Source: Lentisphaerota bacterium
GTDB lineage: Bacteria > Verrucomicrobiota > Lentisphaeria > Victivallales > Victivallaceae
NCBI GenBank assembly: GCA_015061605.1
Contig: SUWH01000003.1
Location: 1 to 64,000 of the forward strand
DNA: 64,000 nucleotides
Direction: 5' to 3'
In this document: one piece after another, positions 1-7,994 of the stretch
Numbering within the stretch: position 1 is the first letter of the stretch
Layout of the letters: each line of letters opens with the position of its first letter
The notes under the pieces: model-generated
The model's database searches: none
What the model saw: the letters and a program-made list of their open reading frames with translations, nothing else
Told to the model about the DNA's origin: nothing
Made by a program: the position numbers and the translations under genes

Positions 1-806
1 GTTCCGTTTTGCAACCGGGCGGGCCGTGACACCGTGGAAGGTCTTGCCGGAGCGGTTCCGATTTGCGACCGGGCGGGCCGTGACACCGTGGAAGGTCTTG
101 CCGGAGCGGTTCCGATTTGCGACCGGGCGGGCCGTGACACCGTGGAAGGTCTTGCCGGTTTGCTTCCATATTTCGGACGGACCGGTTTTGATACCGTTGC
201 CGGTCTTGCCGGACTGGTCGGTTTACGATTCTTTGGAGGATGATAGCCCGGTTTGCTGCGGTGATCGTGTTTGTTGTCGATGATCACAATCGGCGCGGGA
301 GCCGGAGCCACCGGAACGACTGCCGCCGGAACGACTGCCGCCGGAGCCGGTTGCGGAGGAGGCGGCAGCGGACGGCGGTTGAAATCAGGTGCCCATGCCG
401 GAGGAACCGGACGGTATCCGCGTCCACCCCATTCCCAGGTGCCGTGATACCAGTACCAATCCTGATAACGGGGAACCCAGGTGCCTTTCCACCAGTCGTA
501 ACCGTATTCGGGGATCACCACAGCGGGGGCGGTGACGACGACCGGTTGCTGGGCGACAACGACCGGAGCCGGTTCAGCGACAACGACCGGTTGCTGGGCG
601 ACAACGACCGGAGCCGGTTCAGCGACAACATAGCCCTGTTCCGGCGGGAAGAGGATGTAATCGAGATTACAGAAAAACATATCGATCCCGCCGGGATTCT
701 GACCGTGATCGATGTGCCGTCCCGGGACATGAGTGCTGTAACAGGTGCATCCGGCGAGGATGCACCCGGTTAAAACCATTGCGATGGTTTTGATTTTATT
801 TTTCAT
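1..806 (-). CDS. Repeat-rich lipoprotein, C-terminus outside the window
   Basis: Read on the minus strand from the ATG at 806-804, the frame is open for 268 codons to the window edge, so the C-terminus is missing. The N-terminus has a short basic stretch, a hydrophobic core and the lipobox LAGC with lipid-accepting Cys near residue 20, so an envelope-anchored lipoprotein is expected. The chain then shows a 15-residue unit EPAPVVVAQQPVVVA in two tandem copies, a Trp/Tyr-rich block (GYDWWKGTW, QDWYWYHGTWEWGGRGY), Pro/Ala-rich linkers, and at least three 18-residue tandem units PARPSTVSRPARSQIGTA that are Arg/Pro-rich. Such low-complexity basic tails often contact the cell wall or other envelope polymers, but this is inference. 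It overlaps the DUF805 gene by 11 bases and is probably cotranslated with it. There is no strong ribosome binding site. Function unknown. Confidence 0.75.
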   Translation of the reverse strand, partial: MKNKIKTIAMVLTGCILAGCTCYSTHVPGRHIDHGQNPGGIDMFFCNLDYILFPPEQGYVVAEPAPVVVAQQPVVVAEPAPVVVAQQPVVVTAPAVVIPEYGYDWWKGTWVPRYQDWYWYHGTWEWGGRGYRPVPPAWAPDFNRRPLPPPPQPAPAAVVPAAVVPVAPAPAPIVIIDNKHDHRSKPGYHPPKNRKPTSPARPATVSKPVRPKYGSKPARPSTVSRPARSQIGTAPARPSTVSRPARSQIGTAPARPSTVSRPARLQNG

Positions 807-1209
807 TTGACGGACCATATTGATTGGCTTCTTTACTTCCATCGGGAATACAGAAAAACAGCACGATCAATCCGCCGATGACCGGGAGCAGGGCGAGCAG
901 CAGGAACCAGCCGGATTTGCCGACATCATGCAAACGGCGGCAGGTGATGCCCAGTGTGGGCAGGAGCGTGGCAAGCACGAAAAGCTGACCGATCACCGGA
1001 ATTATGCACAGCACGATGACCGGCAGGATATACCGCCAGAAATCTTTTGCACCGGTTCTGCCGTCAAAACAGAAATATCCGGTTGTAATGACTGTTTTGA
1101 TATGATCAATGATCTCTTTGGGCTCTGTCCCTTTGAATGCTTCCGGAATCTGATTGTAATCAGCCTCTTTGATTTCCTTTATCAAATCCATTTCAAACCT
1201 ACTGATCAT
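796..1209 (-). CDS. DUF805 family small membrane protein
   Basis: A 137-residue protein with an N-terminal soluble stretch of about 50 residues followed by hydrophobic segments. The block ending LGITCRRLHDVGKSGW is the hallmark of the DUF805 family, inner-membrane proteins of unknown function with about four transmembrane segments. The start at 1209 overlaps the stop of the beta-helix gene as ATGA. A second ATG at 1191 (MDLIKEIK) has a better ribosome binding site (GTAGG about seven bases upstream) and may be the true start. The stop overlaps the start of the lipoprotein gene downstream. A longer frame reading upstream to 1353 is a shadow of the beta-helix gene. The family call is fairly sure; the role is not known. 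Confidence 0.75.
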   Translation of the reverse strand: MISRFEMDLIKEIKEADYNQIPEAFKGTEPKEIIDHIKTVITTGYFCFDGRTGAKDFWRYILPVIVLCIIPVIGQLFVLATLLPTLGITCRRLHDVGKSGWFLLLALLPVIGGLIVLFFCIPDGSKEANQYGPSNEK

Positions 1210-2531
1210 TTGGGCATCTGGGCGCCGTAGTTGGCGACTGCGCCGAAAAGTTTCAATGCATCTTCCTGCGGGTAGCGGTTGGCGTACATATCGCAGGTGG
1301 TGGTGATAGTGCCCTGAAGCGGCAGACCGAGGACGCTGCGCAGCGCGTTGCACTTGTTGGGATCAAGTTTGGTCTTTTCGGAATACTTCATGGAAAGGAA
1401 CGCGTTGAGATATTTGGCGTTGATGCGTCCGGCGAAGATTTTGGGATCTTTGAGATCGATATTACCTTCTATGGATTCGATGCCGTCGACCTCTTCCAAA
1501 TCTTCAAAGCCATCCACGCGGACTTTGGCGATGGAGGGCGAAACTGTCATCTGCACATCGGATTCGCGGTTCAGGAAAAAGATGTTGTTGTCAAGGAATG
1601 TCTTTTTCTGCTTTGGGTTGCCCTTGGTGTTGTCGAAGCCGGTCAGTACATTGAGTCCGATGATGTTGTTGTGGATTTTTGCGTGGCAGTTGGTGTTGTT
1701 GCGGATGGCAAAACCCATGTCCGCCAAATCATTGAGGCGGCTCCAGGTAAAAAGAATGGTGTTGTTTGCACATTCCCATTCCAGAATGCTGCTGCCGCTG
1801 CTGCAGGTCACATTGACCGAGATCATACGGTTATTGCAGAAAACATTGTTAACGATCGAAACTTTACCTTTGTACCAGTTGAGGTTCAAGGCATAGTTGG
1901 AACCGTTGACAAAAGTACAGTTGCGGATCGTTATGTTGCCTTCGCCGCGTGAAGCGGTGGCGGAATAGATGCTGTAACGGTTGGCACTGGGGAACTTGTC
2001 AGCTTTGTTTTTTGCCGGGCCTTCCAGCCACATACCGGTGTCAAAACCGGCTGGCTTGCCCTTGACGGCGTGATAACTGGAAGCAAAACCGTCATCAAAG
2101 ATGAGACCGTCGATAACGATGTTGAAACCTTTGGGGGCTTTCATCGGAGATTTTTCAAATTCAAGATGCAAAATGCCCAATGCTCCGCCTTTTTTGTCGT
2201 TATTTTCATTTTTCGGCTGAAACATGGTTTTGTATTTCAGCGGGTCGCGTTTGGAGAAGTCTGCGGAATATCCTCCGAAAATGGAAACCGGCTTTTCCAT
2301 TTTGAACCATCCGCACTTCATTCTGCCGGGATAGTTACCTTCAGCGACATGTATGACGTCACCGTTTTTTGCAACGGAAAGAGCCTTCCACAAATTCTTG
2401 TACGGAGCTTCTTTCGTTCCTGCATTTTTGTTTTTTCCCTTTGACAGCGATACGAAAATATCTTTGGCATCCAAAGATAAAAACAATCCTGCTGCTGCCG
2501 TTATTGCCAGAAATGCGCGTTGAATTTTCAT
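1206..2531 (-). CDS. Secreted right-handed beta-helix protein (pectate-lyase-like fold)
   Basis: A 441-residue protein with a clear signal peptide (MKIQRAFLAITAAAGLFLSLDA). Residues 25-90 resemble the DUF1565-type start of parallel beta-helix proteins (ALSVAKNGDVIHVAEGNYPG). The middle is rich in Asn-containing coils such as ITIRNCTFVNGSNY, VSIVNNVFCNNR and KIHNNIIGLN, the rung pattern of right-handed beta-helices that bind or cleave polysaccharides. No pectate-lyase catalytic residues can be assigned by eye, so polysaccharide binding or lysis is inferred. It has a good ribosome binding site (GGGAGG, five bases before ATG) and its own promoter facing away from the GntR regulator, which makes that regulator a candidate controller. 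It heads an operon with the DUF805 and lipoprotein genes. Confidence 0.7.
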   Translation of the reverse strand: MKIQRAFLAITAAAGLFLSLDAKDIFVSLSKGKNKNAGTKEAPYKNLWKALSVAKNGDVIHVAEGNYPGRMKCGWFKMEKPVSIFGGYSADFSKRDPLKYKTMFQPKNENNDKKGGALGILHLEFEKSPMKAPKGFNIVIDGLIFDDGFASSYHAVKGKPAGFDTGMWLEGPAKNKADKFPSANRYSIYSATASRGEGNITIRNCTFVNGSNYALNLNWYKGKVSIVNNVFCNNRMISVNVTCSSGSSILEWECANNTILFTWSRLNDLADMGFAIRNNTNCHAKIHNNIIGLNVLTGFDNTKGNPKQKKTFLDNNIFFLNRESDVQMTVSPSIAKVRVDGFEDLEEVDGIESIEGNIDLKDPKIFAGRINAKYLNAFLSMKYSEKTKLDPNKCNALRSVLGLPLQGTITTTCDMYANRYPQEDALKLFGAVANYGAQMPK

Positions 2532-2635
2532 CCCTACCTCCCTGTTAAGTCAGAGCTGATACACTCTGTTTTTTGGAAAAATTTTTTGCTCACGGATGAA
2601 GCTGAATACCAGCAATTCCACCCTCGACCTGCTGT

Positions 2636-2663
2636 AAATTAGCATAAAAAAAACTTTTTTCAA
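2636..2663 (-). promoter_or_regulatory. Promoter for the beta-helix operon
   Basis: On the minus strand TTGAAA (2663-2658) is followed after 16 bases by TAATTT (2641-2636), preceded by TGC, an extended -10. It lies about 105 bases before the beta-helix start. Confidence 0.5.
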
Positions 2664-2694
2664 GTTTTGTTCAGAAAAAATGTAATGTTTTTTA

Positions 2695-2716
2695 AGTTAT
2701 TATGTAAAAAATAACT
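2695..2716. promoter_or_regulatory. Inverted repeat, possible operator between divergent promoters
   Basis: AGTTATT (2695-2701) and AATAACT (2710-2716) form a perfect 7-base dyad with an 8-base centre. It lies between the beta-helix promoter and the regulator promoter, where an autoregulatory GntR-type operator would be expected. AT-rich context lowers the weight of a short dyad. Confidence 0.35.
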
Positions 2717-2743
2717 GAAAAAGTTTTTTTATCTCCGTTCTTG

Positions 2744-2771
2744 TGGACAAAAAATTTTTTTATGCTATATT
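2744..2771 (+). promoter_or_regulatory. Promoter for the GntR-type regulator
   Basis: TGGACA (2744-2749), 16 bases, then TGC-TATATT (-10 at 2766-2771), an extended -10, 25 bases before the chosen ATG at 2797. Confidence 0.5.
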
Positions 2772-2796
2772 AACCGCAGTGAATTTTGGAGATGTT

Positions 2797-3813
2797 ATGA
2801 AATTACCGGGAAAACTGATTTTTATAAAAGAGGCAATTCTCACCGATATCCGCAACGGCGTGCTGAAAGCGGATGAAAAAATCCCTTCGCGTTCGGCGTG
2901 TATGGAAAGATTTCATTGCGCCCGTGCCACCATTGACCGCGCCATTGCCGATCTTGAGCGTTCCGGAGTGCTTTATTCACGGCACGGTTCCGGAACTTTT
3001 GTCTCTCCTGTGAAGCGGGAACTTCCGGAAGTGACCCGGCTCTTTGTGGTGTGGAAACTTGAAATAGGCAACCGTTTTCTGCCCGGTTCTCCGGAGGCGA
3101 TATTGCGGGAACATTTCCCCGTAACGCTGGTCGACTGGGATAAACTGCCGCTCTTTTTGGAACGCATGGCGATGCCAGGCAGTGCGGTGTTGTGGAAGTA
3201 TCCGCGGTATATGGAAATGACTGCGATGCAGTTTCTGGACAGAGCCGGTATCCCGCAGATATTGATGGGGCGGGATTATGAACCGTACAATTTTATCACT
3301 ATCGATGCAAATTCCGGACTTGCCAAGGGTGTGGATTTTCTGACTTCCGGAGGCGAAACGAAGCTCGGTATCATCCATTCTCCGGCGGAGATCGAACGCA
3401 ACTTCATCGCGGAACGTCAATTGATTTTTTACCGTCTGTTGCTGCAGCGCAATTTACAGCTGCCTCCGGAGTTTGTCGCTTCCGCCAGCCGAAATTCAAA
3501 AGAATATCCGTCAGAACTGGCGCATGCGGCAGAGAAGCTGCTTTCGGGAGACTCGCATTGCCATGCAATATATATGGAGTGTTCGCTGTGGTATAAACAC
3601 TTTATCCGTGCTGCCGCTGCATTGGGTAAATTTCCGGGACGGGATTTCAAACTGCTGGTCTATGATCCTCCGGATGTGGATGTTCTGCCGGAAGGCGTGA
3701 TGGTGATAAAGCAGGATTACGGCAAAGTTTCAGCAATAATCAAACGCTGGCTCGATAATCGTGGCCGGGGAAATATCCATCTCCGTCTGGCACCGGTATT
3801 GCAGATGCATTGA
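2797..3813 (+). CDS. GntR-family regulator with LacI-type ligand-binding domain
   Basis: A 338-residue transcription regulator. Residues 1-70 form a GntR winged helix: KADEKIPSRSACMERFHCAR is the recognition-helix region and SGVLYSRHGSGTFVSP the conserved wing. The rest resembles a periplasmic-binding-protein/LacI ligand domain, so the protein probably senses a sugar or sugar-derived molecule and represses nearby genes. The start at 2797 is chosen because GGAG lies six bases upstream and a -10 lies just before it; an upstream start at 2743 would overlap the promoter. It is divergent from the beta-helix operon and convergent with the alcohol dehydrogenase, either of which could be its target. 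The ligand cannot be named. Confidence 0.82.
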   Translation: MKLPGKLIFIKEAILTDIRNGVLKADEKIPSRSACMERFHCARATIDRAIADLERSGVLYSRHGSGTFVSPVKRELPEVTRLFVVWKLEIGNRFLPGSPEAILREHFPVTLVDWDKLPLFLERMAMPGSAVLWKYPRYMEMTAMQFLDRAGIPQILMGRDYEPYNFITIDANSGLAKGVDFLTSGGETKLGIIHSPAEIERNFIAERQLIFYRLLLQRNLQLPPEFVASASRNSKEYPSELAHAAEKLLSGDSHCHAIYMECSLWYKHFIRAAAALGKFPGRDFKLLVYDPPDVDVLPEGVMVIKQDYGKVSAIIKRWLDNRGRGNIHLRLAPVLQMH

Positions 3814-3852
3814 AAAAAAACTGCCGCAAAGCTTTCCGGTTTTGCGGCAGTT
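3813..3852 (-). terminator. Bidirectional-type hairpin terminator
   Basis: A perfect 12-base stem (3819-3830 with 3841-3852), 10-base loop. On the minus strand it is followed by eight T (3820-3813), so it best serves the alcohol dehydrogenase gene; it also lies right after the regulator stop. Confidence 0.85.
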
Positions 3853-3871
3853 CTTGGTATTATCCGGGATT

Positions 3872-5077
3872 TCAGTTGAGTTTATTGATGGAATCGGCAT
3901 AGATACGGCGCACGGCTTCTCTGTCTCCGGCGGTCGGAGCAAGACCGAGCAAGCCGTCCAGAGAGGGGGTGGTGAATGCAAGTTCCACCAGATGATCGAG
4001 GTCGGCTTCACTGAAACCCTCATCGGCAAGTTTCTGCGGCACTCCGGCGGAAGCAAGCCATTTCTCCACCCCCTGCGCGGCAGAGAGGGCTTCAGATGGC
4101 TCACCTTTCAAACCGGGGACGAGCGGGGAAAGAATATCGGCAAGGACTCCGGCTTTTTCAGCATAGATCTCTTTGACTACTGCCGGGAGCAGGATCGCCA
4201 GCCCCAGTCCATGGGTGAGTTCCGGTTTGATCCCGCTCAAGGGGTGTTCGAGGGCGTGAGTGTAATGGAGCAGACCGTTGTCGAAACAGATTCCGGCGAG
4301 CATGGAAGCATAGAGCAGATAGTAGCGTGCCTCGAGATCGGCGGGATTTTTTTCGGCGGCCGGGAGGTACTGTGCGACCAGAGCGATAGTTTCGCGGGCA
4401 AGCGAAATGGAAAACGCACTGGCAACTTTGGTGGTTGCCGCTTCAACGCAGTGGTTGATGGCATCGATACTGACAAAACGGGTCTGTTCTCTGGAAAGTC
4501 CGGTCATCAGAGCCGGGTCATCAATTGACCATGTGGGATAAATGCAGTCGTAGGCGATCGCCGGTTTGTACTCTTTTTCCGGAATGGTGGCAACGGCGAA
4601 GCGGTCGGCTTCGGTTCCGGTACCGTGAGTGAGGTTCACTGCGATGATGGGGACGGCTTTGTCCGGAGTGAACTTGAATTCATAGAGTTCGGAAGCGGTT
4701 CTGCCGGGGTAGGCGAGCAGAATAGCCGCACTTTTTCCGGCATCGATCGGGCTTCCGCCGCCGATGGCAAGCACTGCCCGGGCATCGGGGGCCATGGCAA
4801 CTGCTTCGTCGATCTGGATGGTGGTCGGATTGGGGGTGACTTTATCAAAGAGGGTGTAGGCGATACCGCGGGATTCCAGTGCCGGGACGATCACATCCCA
4901 TGCTCCGGTGGCTTTATAAGCACCGCGTCCGGAAACGACCAGAATATTTTTGATATTGCGGGCAAGGAGCTGATCGGCAATATCGTTTATCTTGTGGATC
5001 GCTCCGCAGCCGAAGTAAACATGGGTTTTCAGCCGGAATTCGGATACTTGAGTGATGTCAACATTGTTTTTGAACAT
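3872..5077 (-). CDS. Iron-containing alcohol dehydrogenase
   Basis: A 401-residue group III (Fe-type) alcohol dehydrogenase, a cytoplasmic NAD(P)-dependent enzyme interconverting alcohols and aldehydes or ketones. The cofactor motif GGGSPIDAGK is at about residues 108-117. The metal site is visible as DAINHCVEA followed by LHYTHALEHPLSG, giving the Asp and three His ligands of the family. Full length compared with usual family members (380-400). AGAGG lies six bases before the ATG. It is monocistronic, convergent with the GntR regulator and ended by the hairpin at 3813-3852. The substrate is not evident; butanol-, propanediol- and lactaldehyde-type enzymes all share these motifs. Confidence 0.9.
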   Translation of the reverse strand: MFKNNVDITQVSEFRLKTHVYFGCGAIHKINDIADQLLARNIKNILVVSGRGAYKATGAWDVIVPALESRGIAYTLFDKVTPNPTTIQIDEAVAMAPDARAVLAIGGGSPIDAGKSAAILLAYPGRTASELYEFKFTPDKAVPIIAVNLTHGTGTEADRFAVATIPEKEYKPAIAYDCIYPTWSIDDPALMTGLSREQTRFVSIDAINHCVEAATTKVASAFSISLARETIALVAQYLPAAEKNPADLEARYYLLYASMLAGICFDNGLLHYTHALEHPLSGIKPELTHGLGLAILLPAVVKEIYAEKAGVLADILSPLVPGLKGEPSEALSAAQGVEKWLASAGVPQKLADEGFSEADLDHLVELAFTTPSLDGLLGLAPTAGDREAVRRIYADSINKLN

Positions 5078-5120
5078 GGTCTGCCTCTCTTGAAAAACAA
5101 GTTAGTTATTTTTTTAACGA

Positions 5121-5155
5121 TGTTATCAATATAACACCTTTTTCCCGGTTTTCCA
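5121..5155 (-). promoter_or_regulatory. Promoter of the alcohol dehydrogenase with an overlapping dyad
   Basis: On the minus strand TGGAAA (5155-5150), 16 bases, TATATT (5133-5128). The -10 is embedded in a perfect dyad TGTTAT-N4-ATAACA at 5121-5136, a plausible operator position. Confidence 0.4.
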
Positions 5156-5265
5156 GTGAAATATGAAAAGAAAGTAAAAAAAAACTCAGTATTGGTGTTC
5201 GGTGAAACAAAAATCGTTTTTTTCTGATTTGCAAAAAAAATGCGCGAAAAATTTTGAAAAAGAGG

Positions 5266-5294
5266 TGGATTTTTCGGTACAAAGATATTATATT
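5266..5294 (+). promoter_or_regulatory. Probable promoter for the pyrophosphorylase-ftsW-murG operon
   Basis: TATATT at 5289-5294 matches the -10 seen throughout the window; the -35 is weak (TGGATT, 5266-5271, 17-base spacing). About 40 bases before the ATG. Confidence 0.35.
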
Positions 5295-5331
5295 CTCTTA
5301 AAACACATATTGCTTTGGAAAGGGATCGGAT

Positions 5332-6750
5332 ATGATTGAAATTGACTGCGGACTCAAGTCGCGCATCATCGCTGCCGGACAGGCGCATTTGTTGCGGTAT
5401 TTTAATGAATTGGATGAAGCCGGTAAGAGAAAATTAACTGAACAACTGGCAGAAATCAATTGGGAGAACATCCCGGTTCTGGCAAAAGATTATGTGCTGA
5501 AACGCCCGGAAACAGCAATTCCGGCTGATCTCGCTCCGGCTGATTACTACCGCTTGCAGGGCAATGAGGAACTGTTTGCCCGCGCGGAAGCAAAAGGCAG
5601 GGAACTTTTGAGACAGGGAAAAGTCTGCTGTCTTACGGTCGCCGGAGGGCAGGGGACCCGGCTCGGTTTCGACGCCCCAAAAGGAACTTATCCCATCGGA
5701 CCTGTGAGTGACCGGAGTCTGTTTGAATATTTCGGTTCTTCAATTTTGCGTATGAGTGAAAAGTACGGCGCAAAGATCCCGTGGTACATCATGACCAGTC
5801 CGATCAACCGGGAGGCAACGGAAAAATTTTTCCGGGAAAAGAAATTTTTCGGTCTTGATGAAGCTGATGTGTTTTTCTTCACCCAGGGGACCATGCCGGC
5901 ATTCGGTCTTGATGGTAAATTGCTGTTGAGTGCCAGAGATTCGCTGGCACTTTCTCCGGATGGTCACGGCGGTACGCTTCTGGCATTGCGCCGTTCCGGA
6001 GCGCTGGATAAGATGGTGAAGGACGGGACGGAGATAGTTTCCTATTTTCAGGTCGATAATCCGCTGGTGGAGGTGGTTTCCCCCCGCTTTGCCGGATTGC
6101 TGGCTCTCGAAAATTCCGAAGTCGGAGCGATCGTGCTTTCCAAGACCGGCCCTTATGAAAAACTCGGCAACTTCTGTATAAGTTCCGGCAGAACACAGAT
6201 CATTGAATACAGTGATCTGCCTGATGAGTTGGCTGAAAAACGCAACGCGGACGGCTCTCTGCAGTATTCTGCCGGGAGTCCGGCGATCCATGTGTTTTCC
6301 CGGAAGTTCATCGAGGGATTGACTTCCGGAAATTCACTTCAGCTTCCCTGGCACCGGGCCGATAAAAAGATCCCGGTATTGGACGGTAACGGAAACACTT
6401 TCACTCCGGCAGAACCCAATGGCGTAAAACTGGAATCATTTATTTTTGATGCTCTGCCCATGGCGGAAAAAGTGCTTCTGCTTGAGGGCAACCGGGCTGA
6501 ACTTTTTGCTCCGACCAAAAATCTTACCGGAGTCGATTCCGTCGAAAGCTGCCGGAAAATGATTTCTGAACGCAACGCCGGACGTTTGGCTGCTGCCGGA
6601 GTTGCCATTCCCCGGGGAGCGGACGGATCGCTCAATGCGGAGATCGAAATCGATCCGCGCTCCGTTTGTGATGATGAAGATGCGGTTATTCTGGTGAAAA
6701 AATCCGGTTTGAAAGCGATCGAACCGGGTGCAAAGGTGGTACTGGAATGA
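5332..6750 (+). CDS. UDP-N-acetylhexosamine pyrophosphorylase-like (UDPGP/UAP1 family)
   Basis: A 472-residue nucleotidyltransferase of the UDPGP type 1 family, which joins UTP and a sugar 1-phosphate to make a UDP-sugar. The signature GGQGTRLG is at residues 105-112, followed by DAPKGTYPIGP, whose Lys is catalytic in UAP1 enzymes. Also recognisable are YFQVDNPLVEV (metal-binding Asp region) and HVFSRKF. The length fits UAP1-like enzymes rather than bacterial GlmU (about 450 residues with a left-handed beta-helix, absent here). The next gene, ftsW, starts inside its stop (ATGA), and murG follows, so UDP-GlcNAc for peptidoglycan is the natural guess. UDP-glucose or UDP-galactose remain possible; substrate specificity cannot be read by eye. 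Confidence 0.82.
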   Translation: MIEIDCGLKSRIIAAGQAHLLRYFNELDEAGKRKLTEQLAEINWENIPVLAKDYVLKRPETAIPADLAPADYYRLQGNEELFARAEAKGRELLRQGKVCCLTVAGGQGTRLGFDAPKGTYPIGPVSDRSLFEYFGSSILRMSEKYGAKIPWYIMTSPINREATEKFFREKKFFGLDEADVFFFTQGTMPAFGLDGKLLLSARDSLALSPDGHGGTLLALRRSGALDKMVKDGTEIVSYFQVDNPLVEVVSPRFAGLLALENSEVGAIVLSKTGPYEKLGNFCISSGRTQIIEYSDLPDELAEKRNADGSLQYSAGSPAIHVFSRKFIEGLTSGNSLQLPWHRADKKIPVLDGNGNTFTPAEPNGVKLESFIFDALPMAEKVLLLEGNRAELFAPTKNLTGVDSVESCRKMISERNAGRLAAAGVAIPRGADGSLNAEIEIDPRSVCDDEDAVILVKKSGLKAIEPGAKVVLE

Positions 6751-7991
6751 AGCCGGGGCGTTTCAGCAGACTGGAAGAGTACACTTCCATGCTTCAGGAT
6801 GAGGAGAGTTCCGCCGGGGGTTTCCCGGATGAAACCGGATATTCCGGCGCGCCGGGAGCATTCAGCAATGCTATCGGATTGCTTCTGGTAACGATCATGC
6901 TGACCGCATTCGGTCTGATGATGATATATTCTGCGACCAGCCACTTCAGCAAAGAGACGGTTCTGCTTTTCCGCAACCAGTTCACCTGGGTGATAATCGG
7001 TTGCGTATGCGGAATTACGGCATTTTTTATGGGGCACAAACTGCTGGGAAAACTTTCCTACTGGCTGTTGGGCGGGACAGCACTTTTGTTATTGTGGGCG
7101 CGCTGCTGCCGGGAGATCAATGGAGCATACCGCTGGATACAGTTCGGCGGATTCACCTTTCAGCCGTCGGAAATGGCTAAAATCGCGGTGATAATATTTG
7201 TTTCATGGTTCTGTTCGGAAAACATCCGCACTTTTGACCGCTGGGACCGGAAGCGCAACGGAATAATCCATCTCGCCGGAGTTGTCGGTCTGATTCTCGG
7301 CTTGATCCTGCTCGGCCACGACCTCGGCACTACAACTCTGGTCGGAACGGTGGCATTTTTTATCGCCTTTGTCGCCGGTCTGCAGTGGTGGTACTGGGCG
7401 ATCCCGTCGGCAGTTGCCGCGTTGGGGATAATTTATCTCAAATTTTTCGATGCTATGCGCTGGGCGCGTATGACCATCTTTTTTGACCCGGAGAAACAAC
7501 AGCTTGGTAAAGGTATGCAGTTGTGGTTTTCATTTCTTGCTCTGGGCAGCGGACACTGGACCGGGGTCGGTTTGACCAAGAGCCGCTTCAAAGCGGATTA
7601 TCTGCCGGAGAAGCAGACCGACTTTATTTTATCCATCGTCGGAGAAGAGTTGGGATTTATCGGTATCGTAGCGGTATTGATATTGTATACTCTCTGGGGA
7701 TTTTTTGCCGTACGTATCGCGTTGAAAGCCAAAGACCGTTGCGGAATGCTTATGGCGTGGGGCCTGACTGTCGGCGTGATGCTTCAGGCGGCGATCAACT
7801 TCGGCGCGATGTCGGGGTGTTTTCCGACCAAGGGTATGCCGGCACCGTTCATCAGTTACGGCGGCAGCAATCTTCTGGGATGTTTTATTGCCACCGGGAT
7901 ATTGGCTGCTATTGCCGCATATACGGAAAATCCGGGATACCGGAATATATTCCACCGGAAAATGAACGATGATGAAGAGGGGGATTATTGA
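6747..7991 (+). CDS. ftsW: FtsW-type lipid II polymerase (SEDS family)
   Basis: A 414-residue polytopic inner-membrane protein of the SEDS family, the glycosyltransferases that polymerise lipid II during division (FtsW) or elongation (RodA). After a cytoplasmic tail of about 45 residues come some ten membrane segments. Family blocks present: NGAYRWIQFGGFTFQPSEMAK, GHDLGTT, YLPEKQTDFILSIVGEELG with the catalytic-region Asp, and PAPFISYGGSNLLG. I call it FtsW rather than RodA because murG follows directly, as in division/cell-wall clusters. The start overlaps the preceding stop as ATGA, indicating translational coupling. Confidence 0.92.
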   Translation: MKPGRFSRLEEYTSMLQDEESSAGGFPDETGYSGAPGAFSNAIGLLLVTIMLTAFGLMMIYSATSHFSKETVLLFRNQFTWVIIGCVCGITAFFMGHKLLGKLSYWLLGGTALLLLWARCCREINGAYRWIQFGGFTFQPSEMAKIAVIIFVSWFCSENIRTFDRWDRKRNGIIHLAGVVGLILGLILLGHDLGTTTLVGTVAFFIAFVAGLQWWYWAIPSAVAALGIIYLKFFDAMRWARMTIFFDPEKQQLGKGMQLWFSFLALGSGHWTGVGLTKSRFKADYLPEKQTDFILSIVGEELGFIGIVAVLILYTLWGFFAVRIALKAKDRCGMLMAWGLTVGVMLQAAINFGAMSGCFPTKGMPAPFISYGGSNLLGCFIATGILAAIAAYTENPGYRNIFHRKMNDDEEGDY

Positions 7992-7994
7992 AAT

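Noticed and set aside
1-160. Regular 54-base repeats suggesting a CRISPR array
   Set aside because: There are no unique spacers; the units are tandem and encode 18-residue repeats in an open minus-strand frame with a lipobox.
240-773. Plus-strand 177-residue open frame
   Set aside because: It is antisense to the minus-strand lipoprotein, whose N-terminal signal, lipobox and amino-acid repeats are far more convincing.
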